A DNA stretch of 64,000 nucleotides, taken from assembly GCF_007671725.1 (NCBI RefSeq), contig NZ_VCNM01000002.1, positions 62,001 through 126,000 of the forward strand, read 5' to 3'. Shown piece by piece: positions 16,275-25,942 of the stretch. The position numbers and the translations under genes are program-made. The stretch comes from Halorubrum depositum. Its GTDB lineage: Archaea > Halobacteriota > Halobacteria > Halobacteriales > Haloferacaceae. The notes beneath the pieces were generated by a model that did no database searches, had not been told where the DNA came from, and worked only from the letters and a program-made list of their open reading frames with translations. Every line of letters starts with the position of its first letter. Positions within the stretch are counted from its first letter, which is position 1.

Positions 16275-18221
16275 ATGAACGAGCATTACATGACTGAAAT
16301 GGGCGGCTACAGAGACAGAGTGGCACAGGTCGATCTCGGCGAGGGCGACGTCAGCTACGAGGGAATCGACGACGAGGACGCGGAGAAGTACATCGGCGCG
16401 CGCGGGCTGGGCGTCAAGTACGTCTTCGACGCCGGTCCGGACGTGGACCCGCTGGGACCGGACAACCGGCTGGCGTTCATGACGGGCCCCCTCACGGGGA
16501 CGCAGACCGTGATGAGCGGCCGGATCGCGCTGGTGACGAAGTCCCCGCTGACGGGGACGGTCACCGACTCGCACCACGGCGGCTGGTCCGGTGCCCGGCT
16601 CAAGTGGGCCGGGCTCGACGGGATCCTGCTCGACGGCGAGAGCGACGACCCCGTTTACCTGCTCGTCGAGGACGGCGAGGTCGAGGTACGCGACGCCTCT
16701 CACCTCTGGGGCCAGGGCGTCCACGACACGATCGACGCGCTCGGGGAGGAGGTCGACGGCTCCGTCGGGAAGAACCTCTCCGTGATGGCGATCGGACAGG
16801 GCGGCGAGAACGGCGTCCGCTACGCCTGCGTGTTGAACGAGGACGACCGGGCGTCCGGCCGCGGCGGCACGGGCGCCGTCATGGGCGCGAAGAACGTCAA
16901 AGCGGTCGTCGTGAAATCGGGCACCGACATGCCGAAACCGGCCGACCCCGAGACGTTCCAGGAGGGCTACCAGCAGGCGATGGAGGTCATCCGCGAATCC
17001 GACGTCACCGCGCCCAACGAGGGCGGGCTCTCGATGTACGGCACCAACGTCCTGATGAACGCGACCGAGGAGATGGACGGCCTCCCCTCGAAGAACGCGA
17101 AGTACACCTCGACGGAGGCGTACAACGACGCGGAGGGCGTCGACGTCGACGCCGAGCGCGTCTCCGGCGAGAACGTCCGCGAGAACATCCTCGTGGACGA
17201 GCCGACGTGTCACTCCTGTCCTGTCGCGTGCAAGAAGGAGGTCGAGGTCAACGTCACGCACAAGGGCCAGGAAATGAACGTCCGCACGGAGTCGTACGAG
17301 TACGAGTCCGCGTGGGCGCTCGGCCCGAACTCCGGCCACACCGACCGCGACGAGATCGCGCTGATGCTGGAGCGCTGTAACGACCTCGGCATCGACACCA
17401 TCGAGTCCGGCAACATGATGGCGATGGCGATGGAGATGAGCGAGGAGGGGAAGCTCGACGGCGTCGGACACCTCGACTGGGGCGACTCCGAGACGATGAT
17501 CGACCTCCTCGACGAGATCGGCCACCGCTCCTCGGACCTCGGCGACCTCCTCGCGGAGGGGCCCGAGCGCGTCGCCGACGCGAAGGACGCCCACGGCAAC
17601 AAGCTCTCCGTGAAGGGCCAGACGATGGCCGCCTACGACCCGCGGTGCATGAAGGGGATGGGGATCGCGTACGCGACCTCCAACCGCGGCGCGTGCCACC
17701 TGCGCGGCTACACGCCGGCCGCGGAGATCCTCGGCATCCCGGAGAAAGTCGACCCGTACGAGTGGGAGGGTAAGGGAGAGCTCACCGCCACCTTCCAGGA
17801 CTTACACGCCGTGTCGGACTCGTTCGACATCTGCAAGTTCAGCGCGTTCGCCGAAGGGATCGAGGAGTACGTCCTCCAGTACAACGGCATGACCGGCCGC
17901 GACGTGAGCGAGGACGAGCTGTTCGAGGCGGGCGAGCGCGTCTACAACCTCGAGCGCTACTTCAACAACCTCGCCGGCTTCGACGGCGCGGACGACACGC
18001 TGCCGAACCGCTTCATCGACGGGCACCCGGACGCCATCCCCGGCACGGGCGCCAGCGAGGGCGAGCTCTGCGAGCTCGACGAGATGAAGGCCGAGTACTA
18101 CGAGACCCGCGGCTGGGTCGACGGCGTCGTCCCCGACGAGAAGCTCGACGCGCTCGGCATCGACATCGGCCCGGGAACAGGCGTCTCCGCCGGCGACTCC
18201 GCCGCCCCGGCCGACGACTGA
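16275..18221 (+). CDS. aor: Tungsten aldehyde:ferredoxin oxidoreductase family
   Basis: 648 residues. The enzyme oxidises aldehydes to acids, passing electrons to ferredoxin through a 4Fe-4S cluster and a tungstopterin. Cluster ligands are Cys312, Cys315 and Cys319 (CHSCPVAC) and Cys520 (FDICKF). The N-terminal domain has GARGLGVKY near residue 40 and GGWSGARLKWAG near residue 100. A second ATG five codons in (MTEMGG) is an equally good start. No molybdopterin gene adjoins it, and the natural aldehyde is not evident. Confidence 0.93.
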   Translation: MNEHYMTEMGGYRDRVAQVDLGEGDVSYEGIDDEDAEKYIGARGLGVKYVFDAGPDVDPLGPDNRLAFMTGPLTGTQTVMSGRIALVTKSPLTGTVTDSHHGGWSGARLKWAGLDGILLDGESDDPVYLLVEDGEVEVRDASHLWGQGVHDTIDALGEEVDGSVGKNLSVMAIGQGGENGVRYACVLNEDDRASGRGGTGAVMGAKNVKAVVVKSGTDMPKPADPETFQEGYQQAMEVIRESDVTAPNEGGLSMYGTNVLMNATEEMDGLPSKNAKYTSTEAYNDAEGVDVDAERVSGENVRENILVDEPTCHSCPVACKKEVEVNVTHKGQEMNVRTESYEYESAWALGPNSGHTDRDEIALMLERCNDLGIDTIESGNMMAMAMEMSEEGKLDGVGHLDWGDSETMIDLLDEIGHRSSDLGDLLAEGPERVADAKDAHGNKLSVKGQTMAAYDPRCMKGMGIAYATSNRGACHLRGYTPAAEILGIPEKVDPYEWEGKGELTATFQDLHAVSDSFDICKFSAFAEGIEEYVLQYNGMTGRDVSEDELFEAGERVYNLERYFNNLAGFDGADDTLPNRFIDGHPDAIPGTGASEGELCELDEMKAEYYETRGWVDGVVPDEKLDALGIDIGPGTGVSAGDSAAPADD

Positions 18222-18256
18222 ACGCGACCGCACCGCGGCGCGACGGTCCGCTCCGC

Positions 18257-18269
18257 GTTTATTTTTAAG
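18257..18269 (+). promoter_or_regulatory. TATA box of the 18294 gene
   Basis: GTTTATTTTTAAG about 30 bases before the ATG, consistent with a leaderless transcript. Confidence 0.5.
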
Positions 18270-18293
18270 TGACTCGGGTCGGTAGCGACGCCC

Positions 18294-18644
18294 ATGGCGC
18301 ACGACCCGCTCTCTCCCTCCGAGGCCCTCCGCACGCGGACCGGAATCGTCGTCGCGGCCGTGGCCCTCCTGACGTTCGTCTACTCCGCGTTGATCGTCGC
18401 ACAGATTCTGCTCGGGGCCATCGTCGGCGTCTTCCTCCCGGTCGGCCTCTACCTCGGGTACCGCGCGTTCGCCGCGCTCGACGCGCTCGCCGACGCGGCC
18501 CAGCGGATCGCCGCGGTTCGCGAGCGCGAGGCCGAGCGGGAGTCCCGGTTCGGTTCCGCGGCCGGGGGAGCGGGATCGGCCGGGGACCGGCCCGCCGACC
18601 GCGAAGCGGCCTCGACGGACCGGCTCACGGAGCGCGAGCGATAG
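18294..18644 (+). CDS. Small two-helix membrane protein
   Basis: 116 residues, not assigned to a family I know. Residues 18-58 form two hydrophobic helices; the rest is a charged, probably helical tail rich in Glu, Arg and Ala. It has a good TATA box and haloarchaeal codon use. Confidence 0.65.
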   Translation: MAHDPLSPSEALRTRTGIVVAAVALLTFVYSALIVAQILLGAIVGVFLPVGLYLGYRAFAALDALADAAQRIAAVREREAERESRFGSAAGGAGSAGDRPADREAASTDRLTERER

Positions 18645-18706
18645 ATCGGTCCCCGAACTGAGAATCAGGTGCGTCATTTAAGCCGTGAGCCACCGATCCG
18701 TGCTCT

Positions 18707-19075
18707 ATGAACCTCCGCCCCTTCGCGGCGCTCGGCGTCGCGCTCACGACGTTCCTCGTCGTCGCCGCCGTCCTCACCGAGGCGCTCGCTGCCCGGATCG
18801 CATTTTCGGCGATCGTCGGGCTGCCGGTCGGCCTCGCGGCCGGGATCGTCACCGGGGTCGCGACGCGGACGCGGCTCTGGCGCTCGCCCCGGGCCCGGCC
18901 GACCCTGCTCGGGATCGCCGCGTTCGGCTACGCGCTCCTCGCCGTCGCCGCCGTGTCGTACGCCGTGCCGCCCGCCCGCGGGTTCGTGAGCGTCGCGACC
19001 GCGGTCCCGTTCGCCGCGGTCTGCGCCGTCGCGGTCGCCCTCCTCGCGCGGCGCTACTCGGTGCGGATCGAGTAA
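18707..19075 (+). CDS. Small four-helix membrane protein
   Basis: 122 residues with four hydrophobic segments separated by short basic loops (TRTRLWRSPRARP near residue 53). A TATA-like CATTTAAG at 18675-18682 lies 28 bases ahead of the ATG. It is a haloarchaeal conserved hypothetical in style; function unknown. Confidence 0.65.
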   Translation: MNLRPFAALGVALTTFLVVAAVLTEALAARIAFSAIVGLPVGLAAGIVTGVATRTRLWRSPRARPTLLGIAAFGYALLAVAAVSYAVPPARGFVSVATAVPFAAVCAVAVALLARRYSVRIE

Positions 19076-19105
19076 AAGCGTCCTGCGGCGGCCGGACCGA
19101 ACGCC

Positions 19106-19489
19106 TCACGCGAAGACGACGAACCTGAACAGCCACAGCGTCGCCATCCCCACCGCGATCGTCGCGAACACGTTCTCTGTCCGCCACGCGACGACGCCGG
19201 CGACGGCGCCCGCGATCAGACGGTCGTCGAGGAGCGTCGCGGCGACCGAGGGGCGCAGCGTCACGAGGTCGGGGAGCACGAGCGCGGCGAGCACCGCGGG
19301 CGGCACGTACCGCAGGGGGCGTGTTATCCGCGCGGGCACCTCGTCGATCCGGCCGAACAGGTGGATGAACGAGAGCCGGAACCCGTAGGTCGCGACCCCG
19401 ATGAGGAGGATGGCGATCCAGACGCGCGCGGAGGCGCCGAGGCCGCCCGACTGGCCGAGCGTGAGCGCGCCGAGGGGTGCGCCCGTCAT
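19106..19489 (-). CDS. azlD: AzlD-family branched-chain amino acid exporter subunit
   Basis: 127 residues with four hydrophobic helices; TYGFRLSF and RPLRYVPPAVLAALVLPDLV are AzlD hallmarks. It pairs with AzlC to export branched-chain amino acids. Its ATG overlaps the azlC stop as ATGA, so the pair is translationally coupled. Confidence 0.9.
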   Translation of the reverse strand: MTGAPLGALTLGQSGGLGASARVWIAILLIGVATYGFRLSFIHLFGRIDEVPARITRPLRYVPPAVLAALVLPDLVTLRPSVAATLLDDRLIAGAVAGVVAWRTENVFATIAVGMATLWLFRFVVFA

Positions 19490-20175
19490 CGCTCTCGCGC
19501 CTCCGTCACGAGGCCGACGAGGATGCCGGTGACCGCCCCGACGAGCAGCCCGAGGTTCAGCGGGAGCCCGGCCGCGACGACCGCGACCGCGCCGGCTGCG
19601 ACGCCGGCCGCGGTGGTCGGCCGGTCCTTCATCGCGGGGACGAGCAGCGCGAGGAAGACGAGCGGCACCGCGAACGTGAGTCCCCACGCGTCCGGGACGC
19701 CGGCGCCGACCACGACGCCGACGACCGTCCCGATCTGCCAGACCACCCACAGCGACGCCCCCGCGCCGAGGTAGTACCGCCAGTGGCTCCGCCCGGGGTT
19801 CTCCTCGAACTCCGCGACGGAGATGGCGTACGCCTGGTCGGTGAGCACGTACGCGAGGCCCGCTCGGAGCCGCCGGCCGTAGTCTGCGAAGTACGGCGCG
19901 ATGGAGGCCGAGTACATCACCATCCGGACGTTGATCACGACCGCCGTGCCGACGACGACCGCCAGCGGGGCGTTCGACCCGAGCAGGTCGAGCGCGGCGA
20001 GCTGGGAGGCGCCGGCGAACACGATCACCGACATCCCGACCGCCTCCGCCAGCCCGAGGCCGGCGTCGACCGCGGCGATGCCGGCGACGAGCGCGAACGG
20101 GACGATCCCGAGCATCAGCGGCGACACGTCGCGCACGCCCGCCCAGAGGTCACCGTCGCGGAGCGAGTCGCTCAC
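19486..20175 (-). CDS. azlC: AzlC-family branched-chain amino acid exporter
   Basis: 229 residues. PLMLGIVPFALVAGIAAV near residue 20 and the VFAGASQLAALDLL segment near residue 50 mark AzlC. I chose the GTG at 20175, two bases after the trmJ stop. Longer in-frame starts would lie wholly within trmJ. Confidence 0.88.
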   Translation of the reverse strand: MSDSLRDGDLWAGVRDVSPLMLGIVPFALVAGIAAVDAGLGLAEAVGMSVIVFAGASQLAALDLLGSNAPLAVVVGTAVVINVRMVMYSASIAPYFADYGRRLRAGLAYVLTDQAYAISVAEFEENPGRSHWRYYLGAGASLWVVWQIGTVVGVVVGAGVPDAWGLTFAVPLVFLALLVPAMKDRPTTAAGVAAGAVAVVAAGLPLNLGLLVGAVTGILVGLVTEARER

Positions 20176-20177
20176 GG

Positions 20178-21095
20178 CTATCGCTCCCGCGGGTACACCG
20201 GCTCGTCGTACTTCGCGGCGAGGTGCTCCGCGTGCTCCAGCTTCGCGTTCGCCTTCCGGAACGTCCCCAAGAGGGAGTGTACCTCCCGTTCGGTCGGATG
20301 CGCGCGCCCGAGCAGCCGGCGCATCAGGAGCGCGTTCTTCTCGCGGACGTGCTCGCGCTGGCCGGTCGCTTCGAGGAAGTCGCCGAAGAACTCGTGGAAG
20401 CGCTCCACGTCGCCCTCGGGGGCCCGCGTGACCGCGGTGTCCGGGAGCTGCGTCTCGTCGACGGTGAGCTCGCGGAGCTCGTACAGCAGGACGGTCGCGG
20501 CCTGCCCGAGGTTCAGGACGGGGTAGTCGTCGTCCGCGGGGATCGAACACACCTCGTCGAGCCGCGAGAGCTCCTCGTTGTTGAGCCCGCGGCCCTCCCG
20601 ACCGAACACGATCGCGGTGGGCGCGTCGACGGCCTTCAGCGACTCCCGGAGCTCGGCCGGGGTCTTGAACGGGAACCGCTCGTGGCTCCGGTCGTCCTCG
20701 CCGGTGATGGCGGTGGTGCCGACCGTGTGGTAGTTCTCGACAACCTCGTCGAACGTCACCTCGTCGGCGTTCGGGAGGACGTCCTCGCGGGCGTGGCCGG
20801 CGAAGCCGTACGCCTCGCCGTCCTCCGTGAGCTCCGGCGGGTCGACCAGTTTGAGGTCGGAGAGGCCGAAGTTCTTCATCGCCCGGGCGATCGTGCCGAC
20901 GTTACCGGGCGTCTCCGGCTCGACGACGACCACGACCGGCTCGCGGCGGGTCTCACGGGCGACGTCGTCGCCGTCGCTCTCGAGGGTCGCGTCGTCGCCA
21001 TCGCCGGTCGCGTCGTCGCCATCGCCGGTCGCGTCGTCGTCCTCACCGGCCGCCGAGTCCCCGTCGGCGATCTCGCCCTCGTCCGCTCCGCTCAT
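20178..21095 (-). CDS. trmJ: TrmJ-type tRNA 2'-O-methyltransferase (SPOUT)
   Basis: 305 residues. Methylates the ribose at tRNA position 32 in the known family. Trefoil-knot motifs: EPETPGNVGTIARAMKNFG near residue 57, AIVFGREGRGL near residue 147 and IPADDDYPVLNLGQA near residue 170. The first ~50 residues are an acidic, repeated extension coded by 21-base tandem repeats. The ATG overlaps the upstream gene's stop by four bases. Confidence 0.9.
   Translation of the reverse strand: MSGADEGEIADGDSAAGEDDDATGDGDDATGDGDDATLESDGDDVARETRREPVVVVVEPETPGNVGTIARAMKNFGLSDLKLVDPPELTEDGEAYGFAGHAREDVLPNADEVTFDEVVENYHTVGTTAITGEDDRSHERFPFKTPAELRESLKAVDAPTAIVFGREGRGLNNEELSRLDEVCSIPADDDYPVLNLGQAATVLLYELRELTVDETQLPDTAVTRAPEGDVERFHEFFGDFLEATGQREHVREKNALLMRRLLGRAHPTEREVHSLLGTFRKANAKLEHAEHLAAKYDEPVYPRER
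20985..21039. repeat. 21-base tandem repeat in trmJ
   Basis: Two full units (20985-21005, 21006-21026) and a 13-base partial unit. They encode repeating G-D-D-A-T-G-D in the acidic N-terminal extension of TrmJ. Confidence 0.9.
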
Positions 21096-21685
21096 CGGTT
21101 CGACGGGTAGTCGGTCGAGAGGTCGACGTCGTCGAGGTCGTCCTCGCTCAGTCTGTCGTCTTCGGAACTCCCGTCGCCTCCCTCGCCGGCGAGTTCGAGG
21201 ATGTCGATCCGGTCGCCCTCGAAGTCCTGCTCGACGCGCTCTTGGATCTCCTGTTGGTCCGGCAGGTCCGGGAGCCCGTCGGGGTCCTCCTCGACGTGCT
21301 CGACGGAGCCGTACCCCTCCGGGGCCTCGTTGCCGGCCGCGACCCACTCGTGGAAGCGGTCGCCGAACTCCAGGCCGCCGGCGTGCTCGCTGCCGCCCTC
21401 CTCGCGGTACCAGTAGATCAACTCGGGCTCGTGTTCGGGGCAGAGCAGCACCTCGCCGTTGGGCTCCCCGTAGACGATCTCGGCCTGGTTACAGCGGTGG
21501 ACCTCGCTCTCGCCGTGTTCGAGGTAACAGACGTCGCACGGCTCCTCGACCAGACCGACGAGTCTGAAGAGCCGCTCGCGCGGCCCCTCGGGAATCTCGT
21601 CGAGCGGCTTGAGCTCGCCGTCGCCGGTGAATATCTCCTCCTCGTCGAACCGCCATCCGCGGAGGCCGACGCTCACTTTCGCCAT
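21092..21685 (-). CDS. Cys-containing haloarchaeal conserved protein
   Basis: 197 residues, family not recognised. Residues 45-85 have CDVC, then HRC and LLCPEHEPE, a likely zinc site. The C-terminal third is acidic. It is the first gene of the trmJ-azlC-azlD operon and its stop overlaps the trmJ ATG. A TATA-like GCTTTTATC (21707-21715, minus) is 26 bases upstream. Confidence 0.78.
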   Translation of the reverse strand: MAKVSVGLRGWRFDEEEIFTGDGELKPLDEIPEGPRERLFRLVGLVEEPCDVCYLEHGESEVHRCNQAEIVYGEPNGEVLLCPEHEPELIYWYREEGGSEHAGGLEFGDRFHEWVAAGNEAPEGYGSVEHVEEDPDGLPDLPDQQEIQERVEQDFEGDRIDILELAGEGGDGSSEDDRLSEDDLDDVDLSTDYPSNR

Positions 21686-21826
21686 GCGCGACGCTACACG
21701 TGGCGCGGATAAAAGCGCGTCCTTCCCCGGCCGAGCGACTCTCCGGCGGCCGGACGCGCCCCGTTCGGTGATCGGCTCCCGACGGCCCCCGCCGGGTTTA
21801 TGCGGAGTGAGCGACGTCTCTCGGGC

Positions 21827-21940
21827 ATGGGCGACCCCGCCTGTGACCGTCGGTTCTGCTCCGAGTGCGACCTCGCCGTCACGCGGGCCGACGACGTCTG
21901 TCCGGAGTGCGGCGCGCCGATCGACGCCGACGACGAATGA
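21827..21940 (+). CDS. 37-residue zinc-ribbon microprotein
   Basis: ATG to TGA, 37 residues. Two CxxC pairs (FCSEC near residue 11, VCPECGAPI near residue 25) form a minimal zinc ribbon; a further Cys lies at residue 6. A TTTATG element is about 28 bases upstream. Such tiny CxxC proteins are a known haloarchaeal class, with roles in biofilm and stress in Haloferax. I found it only by reading the sequence. Confidence 0.65.
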   Translation: MGDPACDRRFCSECDLAVTRADDVCPECGAPIDADDE

Positions 21941-22000
21941 ATCGGATCGTCGCCGTCGACGAGTGAGGCTCCGACCGCCGCCGTCGGCGTTCGCGTCCCC

Positions 22001-22741
22001 CTACGACAGCGTGTCGCCGAACTTGTCCCGGCGGAAGAGGTCGATCTCCTGTGCGGACGACCCCTCGCGGGTGACCGCGAAGGCGATCGCCTCGGCGACC
22101 TCCTCTGGCTCGGTCACCGTCCCGGGCTCGAACCGCTCCTCGAACGGCTCGCCGTCCTCGCTGCCGAACTCCGTGCGGACCTCGGAGGGGTTGACGACGG
22201 AGACGGCGACCCCGTCCTCGCCGACCTGCGCCGCGACGCTGTGCGCGAAGCCCCGAACCCACCACTTCGTCGCGGCGTACACCGGGTTGAACGAGCGGGG
22301 GTACTGGCCCGCGAAGCTCCCGACCACGACGAGCGTCCCCTGGCTCTCCTTCAGATGCGGGATCGCCTCCCGCGCGAGGAAGAAGGTCCCGTCGACGTTC
22401 GTCTCCTGCATGGCGAAGTACTCCTCGTCGGTCATCGTCGCCACGTCGCTGCCGCGGCCGATCCCCGCGTTGGAGACGACGGCGTCGAGCCCGCCGAACC
22501 GGTCGACGACCGCCTCGACCGCGGCCTCGCTCGTCGCTCGCTCGCGCACGTCGCCGTCCACGACCAGCGCGCTGCCGCCGTGGTCGGCCTCAAGATCCGT
22601 CGCCAGCGACTCCAGCGCCTCGCGTCGGCGGGCCAGCAGGGCGACGTCCGCGCCCCGCGCCGCCAACGCGTGTGCCGTCGCCTCGCCGATTCCGGAGCTC
22701 GCGCCGGTCACCAGCACCGTCGCGTCGTCGAGTGTCACCAT
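22001..22741 (-). CDS. Short-chain dehydrogenase/reductase
   Basis: 246 residues of classical SDR. TGASSGIGE near residue 12 binds NAD(P), NAGIG lies near 92, and the catalytic YAATK is near 155. A TATA-like CTTTTATCA (22764-22772, minus) lies 27 bases before the ATG. The substrate is unknown. Confidence 0.88.
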   Translation of the reverse strand: MVTLDDATVLVTGASSGIGEATAHALAARGADVALLARRREALESLATDLEADHGGSALVVDGDVRERATSEAAVEAVVDRFGGLDAVVSNAGIGRGSDVATMTDEEYFAMQETNVDGTFFLAREAIPHLKESQGTLVVVGSFAGQYPRSFNPVYAATKWWVRGFAHSVAAQVGEDGVAVSVVNPSEVRTEFGSEDGEPFEERFEPGTVTEPEEVAEAIAFAVTREGSSAQEIDLFRRDKFGDTLS

Positions 22742-22842
22742 GGGTACGCTGTCGGCGACATCGCTGATAAAAGATCGCGTCGCGGTGAACTCGATGGTCG
22801 TTCGTCGGGCCGCAGACCGTCGGATCGGCCGCCTCTCCCGGT

Positions 22843-23625
22843 TCAGCGTCTGAACGAGCTGACGTGCTGGTGGTTCGGGTCCGCGCGCATGTCGACGTGC
22901 CCGCAGTTGACGCAGCGCCATACGTACGCTGCCAGTCGCGCGGCCGAATCGCCGCCGTCTATCGGTTTGTTCCAGTCCTGTCCGCACCGCGAGCAGTCGT
23001 CGGGCCGGTACTTGCTCTCGATCGTCGCGTCAGCGTCGACGGCGTCGACGGCGTCGACGCCGGCGATCGTGATCCCCCGCGCGACGGCGCGGACGTCCTC
23101 GTCGCTCATCCGCGGCCGGAGCCCGTTCAAGTAGTTCTGGATGCGATCGGCCCGGTTTAGGAGCCGCCCGTACCGCTCGTCGTCCGACAGGTCGCCGTCG
23201 GCCCGCCACTCGTACGTCGAGATCATGACCGTGGTCCTGTAGTACAGGCCGAGCAGTACGTGATAGTTCGCGCGGTTGAACAGCGCCTCGACGGACTCGG
23301 TGAGCTCCGCCTCGAACACCGGTCGTTCGATCTCGCGGTCGTACCCCGGTTCCGGCGTCGCATTCGACCGGTCTCGGATCCCGACCACGCGGCAGTGAGG
23401 CGCCTGTGTTCCGACTCGCTCGAGTATCGGATCCGCCCCCTCGTCGCCGAACGAGTGCTCCAACACGACGACCGCGGTATCGGCGTCGAACGTCTCGACG
23501 AACTGCGACCGCGTCAGCGCCTGTCGGACCTCGCGGTCGTCGAGCCAGAGACCGTAGAGGTCCGCTCTCGTCCTGTTCGATTCGCAGACGACGATCGCCG
23601 GTGCCGGGAGCCTCACGGGGATCAC
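22843..23625 (-). CDS. Degenerate receiver + HalX domain + zinc ribbon protein
   Basis: 260 residues from a GTG. Residues 9-110 align with a response-regulator receiver, but the acidic pocket is Glu15-Ser16, the phosphoacceptor Asp is Glu56 (VVVLEHSF) and the conserved Lys is Arg101 (IERPV). Residues 105-150 resemble HalX, the haloarchaeal output helix pair. The C-terminus adds CSRC and CVNC, a zinc ribbon absent from ordinary HalX regulators. It starts 48 bases after the PAS sensor gene, so the two look like one operon. A phosphorylation-independent output protein is the inference. Confidence 0.75.
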   Translation of the reverse strand: MIPVRLPAPAIVVCESNRTRADLYGLWLDDREVRQALTRSQFVETFDADTAVVVLEHSFGDEGADPILERVGTQAPHCRVVGIRDRSNATPEPGYDREIERPVFEAELTESVEALFNRANYHVLLGLYYRTTVMISTYEWRADGDLSDDERYGRLLNRADRIQNYLNGLRPRMSDEDVRAVARGITIAGVDAVDAVDADATIESKYRPDDCSRCGQDWNKPIDGGDSAARLAAYVWRCVNCGHVDMRADPNHQHVSSFRR

Positions 23626-23673
23626 CGACCGGCCGGCGATCGAGCGGCCGAGCGACCTCGGCTGTCGTTCATC

Positions 23674-25785
23674 TCACTCGTCCCCCGCGGTGGACCCCGG
23701 CGCCGACCCCTGCATCGACTCCGAGAGGTGTCGCGGTTCGACCGAGAACGAGTGGACGGTCGCGAGGTCGTCGACGAGCGAGATCGCGGTCTCGATCGAC
23801 CGCGTCGCCCGTCGGAGCTCCTCGTCCGTTCCGTCGTCGACCGCCGCGTCTAGGTGTCTCTTCGCCTCCCGCAACGGGACTCCGAGATCCTCCGAGAGCA
23901 CTTCGCCGAACTCCGACAGGTGCCGTTCGACCGACTGCTCGTGCTCCTTCGACTCCGTCACGTCCCGGATGAACGTGACCGCGTGCGTCACGTCGCCGTC
24001 CGTCTCGACGACGGGAGCGACGGCGACCCGGCCTCAGAAGGGGGTCCCGTCCGCGCGGTGGAGCACGGCGGTCACCGACCGGTGTTCGCCCGCCTCGAGC
24101 GCCGTCTCAAGCTCCCGTATGCGATCGCCGTCCGTCCCGCCGCCCACGAGCACCGAGAGGCTCTCGCCGGCGATCGAGTCGTGATCGTGTCCCGTCGTCG
24201 CGTTGAACGCCTCGTTCACGTACGTTATCGGGCCCTTCGATCCGGTCACCTCGTGTATCGCGATCCCGACCGGCGCGGTCTCGATGGCGCGGTTTTTCAA
24301 CCGGAGCTCCCGCTCGCGGCGTTTCCGGACCGTGATGTCCGTCGCGATGCCGACGATACGCGACAGATCACCGTCCTCGTAGACGCCCGACGACTGGTCG
24401 TGGACCCACCGGACCTCGCCGTCCGGTCGGGTCACCCGATACGTCTCCTCGTACGCGTCCGGGTCCTCGCACTGTTCGGCCAACGCCGTCTCGACCCGCT
24501 CGCGGTCGTCGGGATGGATCGCCTGCACGAACGACGTGGCGTCCTCGACGAGCGTCTCGGGCGAGCGCCCCCAGACGGTCTCGTAGGAATCGGTGACGAA
24601 GTCAATCGATTCCTTGCTCGGAGAGGTCATCCAGATGACCTCGCCGGCGTTCGCTTGGATCTGATCGAGCATGCCGGCTCGTTCCTCCCGCTCCGTCACG
24701 TCGAGGGTCATGCCGATCACGCGACTGACGGCGCCGGTCTCGTCCAGTGACGGCTGGAGCCACGTTTCGAGCGTCGCGTCGGGCAGTTCGACGAGATCGT
24801 GGCTGGACTCGCCCGCGAACGCGGCGTCGACCGCGCGGCGGATCCGCGGTTGGTCGCCGAAGACCTCCGCCACGTCGTCTCCGGGTGAGACCCGATGGCG
24901 GAGCCGCCGCGACAGGGTCTCGCCACGGACCGTCGAGACCGTCCCGTCGGGCTCGACCTCGAAAAGCGTCAGGGGCGCGCTGTCGACGACAGTCTCGACG
25001 GCCTGTCGGAGCCGCAACAGCTGGTCCTCGCGTTCCCGGCGATCGGTCACGTCCCGACCGATGCCGACGATGCCCCGCGGCGTCCCGTCGGCGTCGGTCA
25101 CGATGGCGCCGGTAAACTCTATCGGAGTCGCCGTGCCGTCCTTCGCGATCAGCTCCGCCTCGACGGCGGCCGTACCGGTCTCCAACACGGTCTCGATGGC
25201 GTCTCCGATCCGGTCTCTGTCGGTGCCGGCGAAGAGCTCCAGCGCGTTCTTCCGCTCCAACTCGCGGTCGCCGTATCCCGTGATCTCTCGGAGGCGGTCG
25301 TTCCACCGCATGAGCGCGCCGTCCGTGTCGAGCGTGTAGAACGCGTCGTCGATCGTGTCGAGGAGACGTTCGGTCGGTTCGGCGGCTAGCGGCGGCCGCG
25401 TCGGCGTGGTCGAGACTGTGTCCATCCGTCGAGCGAGCAGCGTCGGTTCGTCGACGCCGTCCCGGCGGACCAGCACGTCGGTCGCCCCGGCCGCGAGCGC
25501 GTCGTCGACAGCGGTGTCGTCGCCGGTGATCGCGAGCGACGGGACGTTGGGAAACTCCTCGCAGATCGCGACGAGGGGATCGACGCCCGACGCCGGGGTC
25601 AACTCGCAGACGATCAGCCGTACGTCGGCCGGGACCGCCGAGGCGTCTTCGATGGCCTCGGGATCGACAGTGACGACGCGGTCCGGTCCGTCTACGATCG
25701 TCGATTTCGCGGCCGCTTCCCGGACCCGGTCCACGGCGGGGCCGACGTGAACGACCGTCCGAACCGATTCCGTTCGGGGCTCCAT
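23674..25785 (-). pseudogene. Multi-PAS sensor with in-frame TGA and dead DHp region
   Basis: The reading frame is open from 25785 to 23674 except for one TGA at 24034-24036. It follows ADGTPF, where PAS domains normally have Trp (TGG), so a single base change is the simplest cause. Layout: receiver-like residues 1-120 with Glu at the phosphosite (VCELTP), four PAS domains (about 140-255, 265-375, 380-490, 495-610, the stop falling in the last), then a DHp-like helix SEFGEVLSEDLGVPL where the phosphoacceptor His is Glu (codon 23890-23892). It ends without an ATPase domain. It may be a nonsense-split gene, a readthrough site or a sequencing error. Confidence 0.7.
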
Positions 25786-25942
25786 ACCCGGGCAACTGCG
25801 GTGAAGAATAAAAATCTACAATCCCAATTATCAGTACTAGCATCGCAGCGCCCTCTCTGGCCGCCAATCGCGTGACGTGGGGGATTACCAATGGTCAGCG
25901 GACGCGAGCGATCGCCTCCGCGCCCGTCCAGACGGTCCGACC

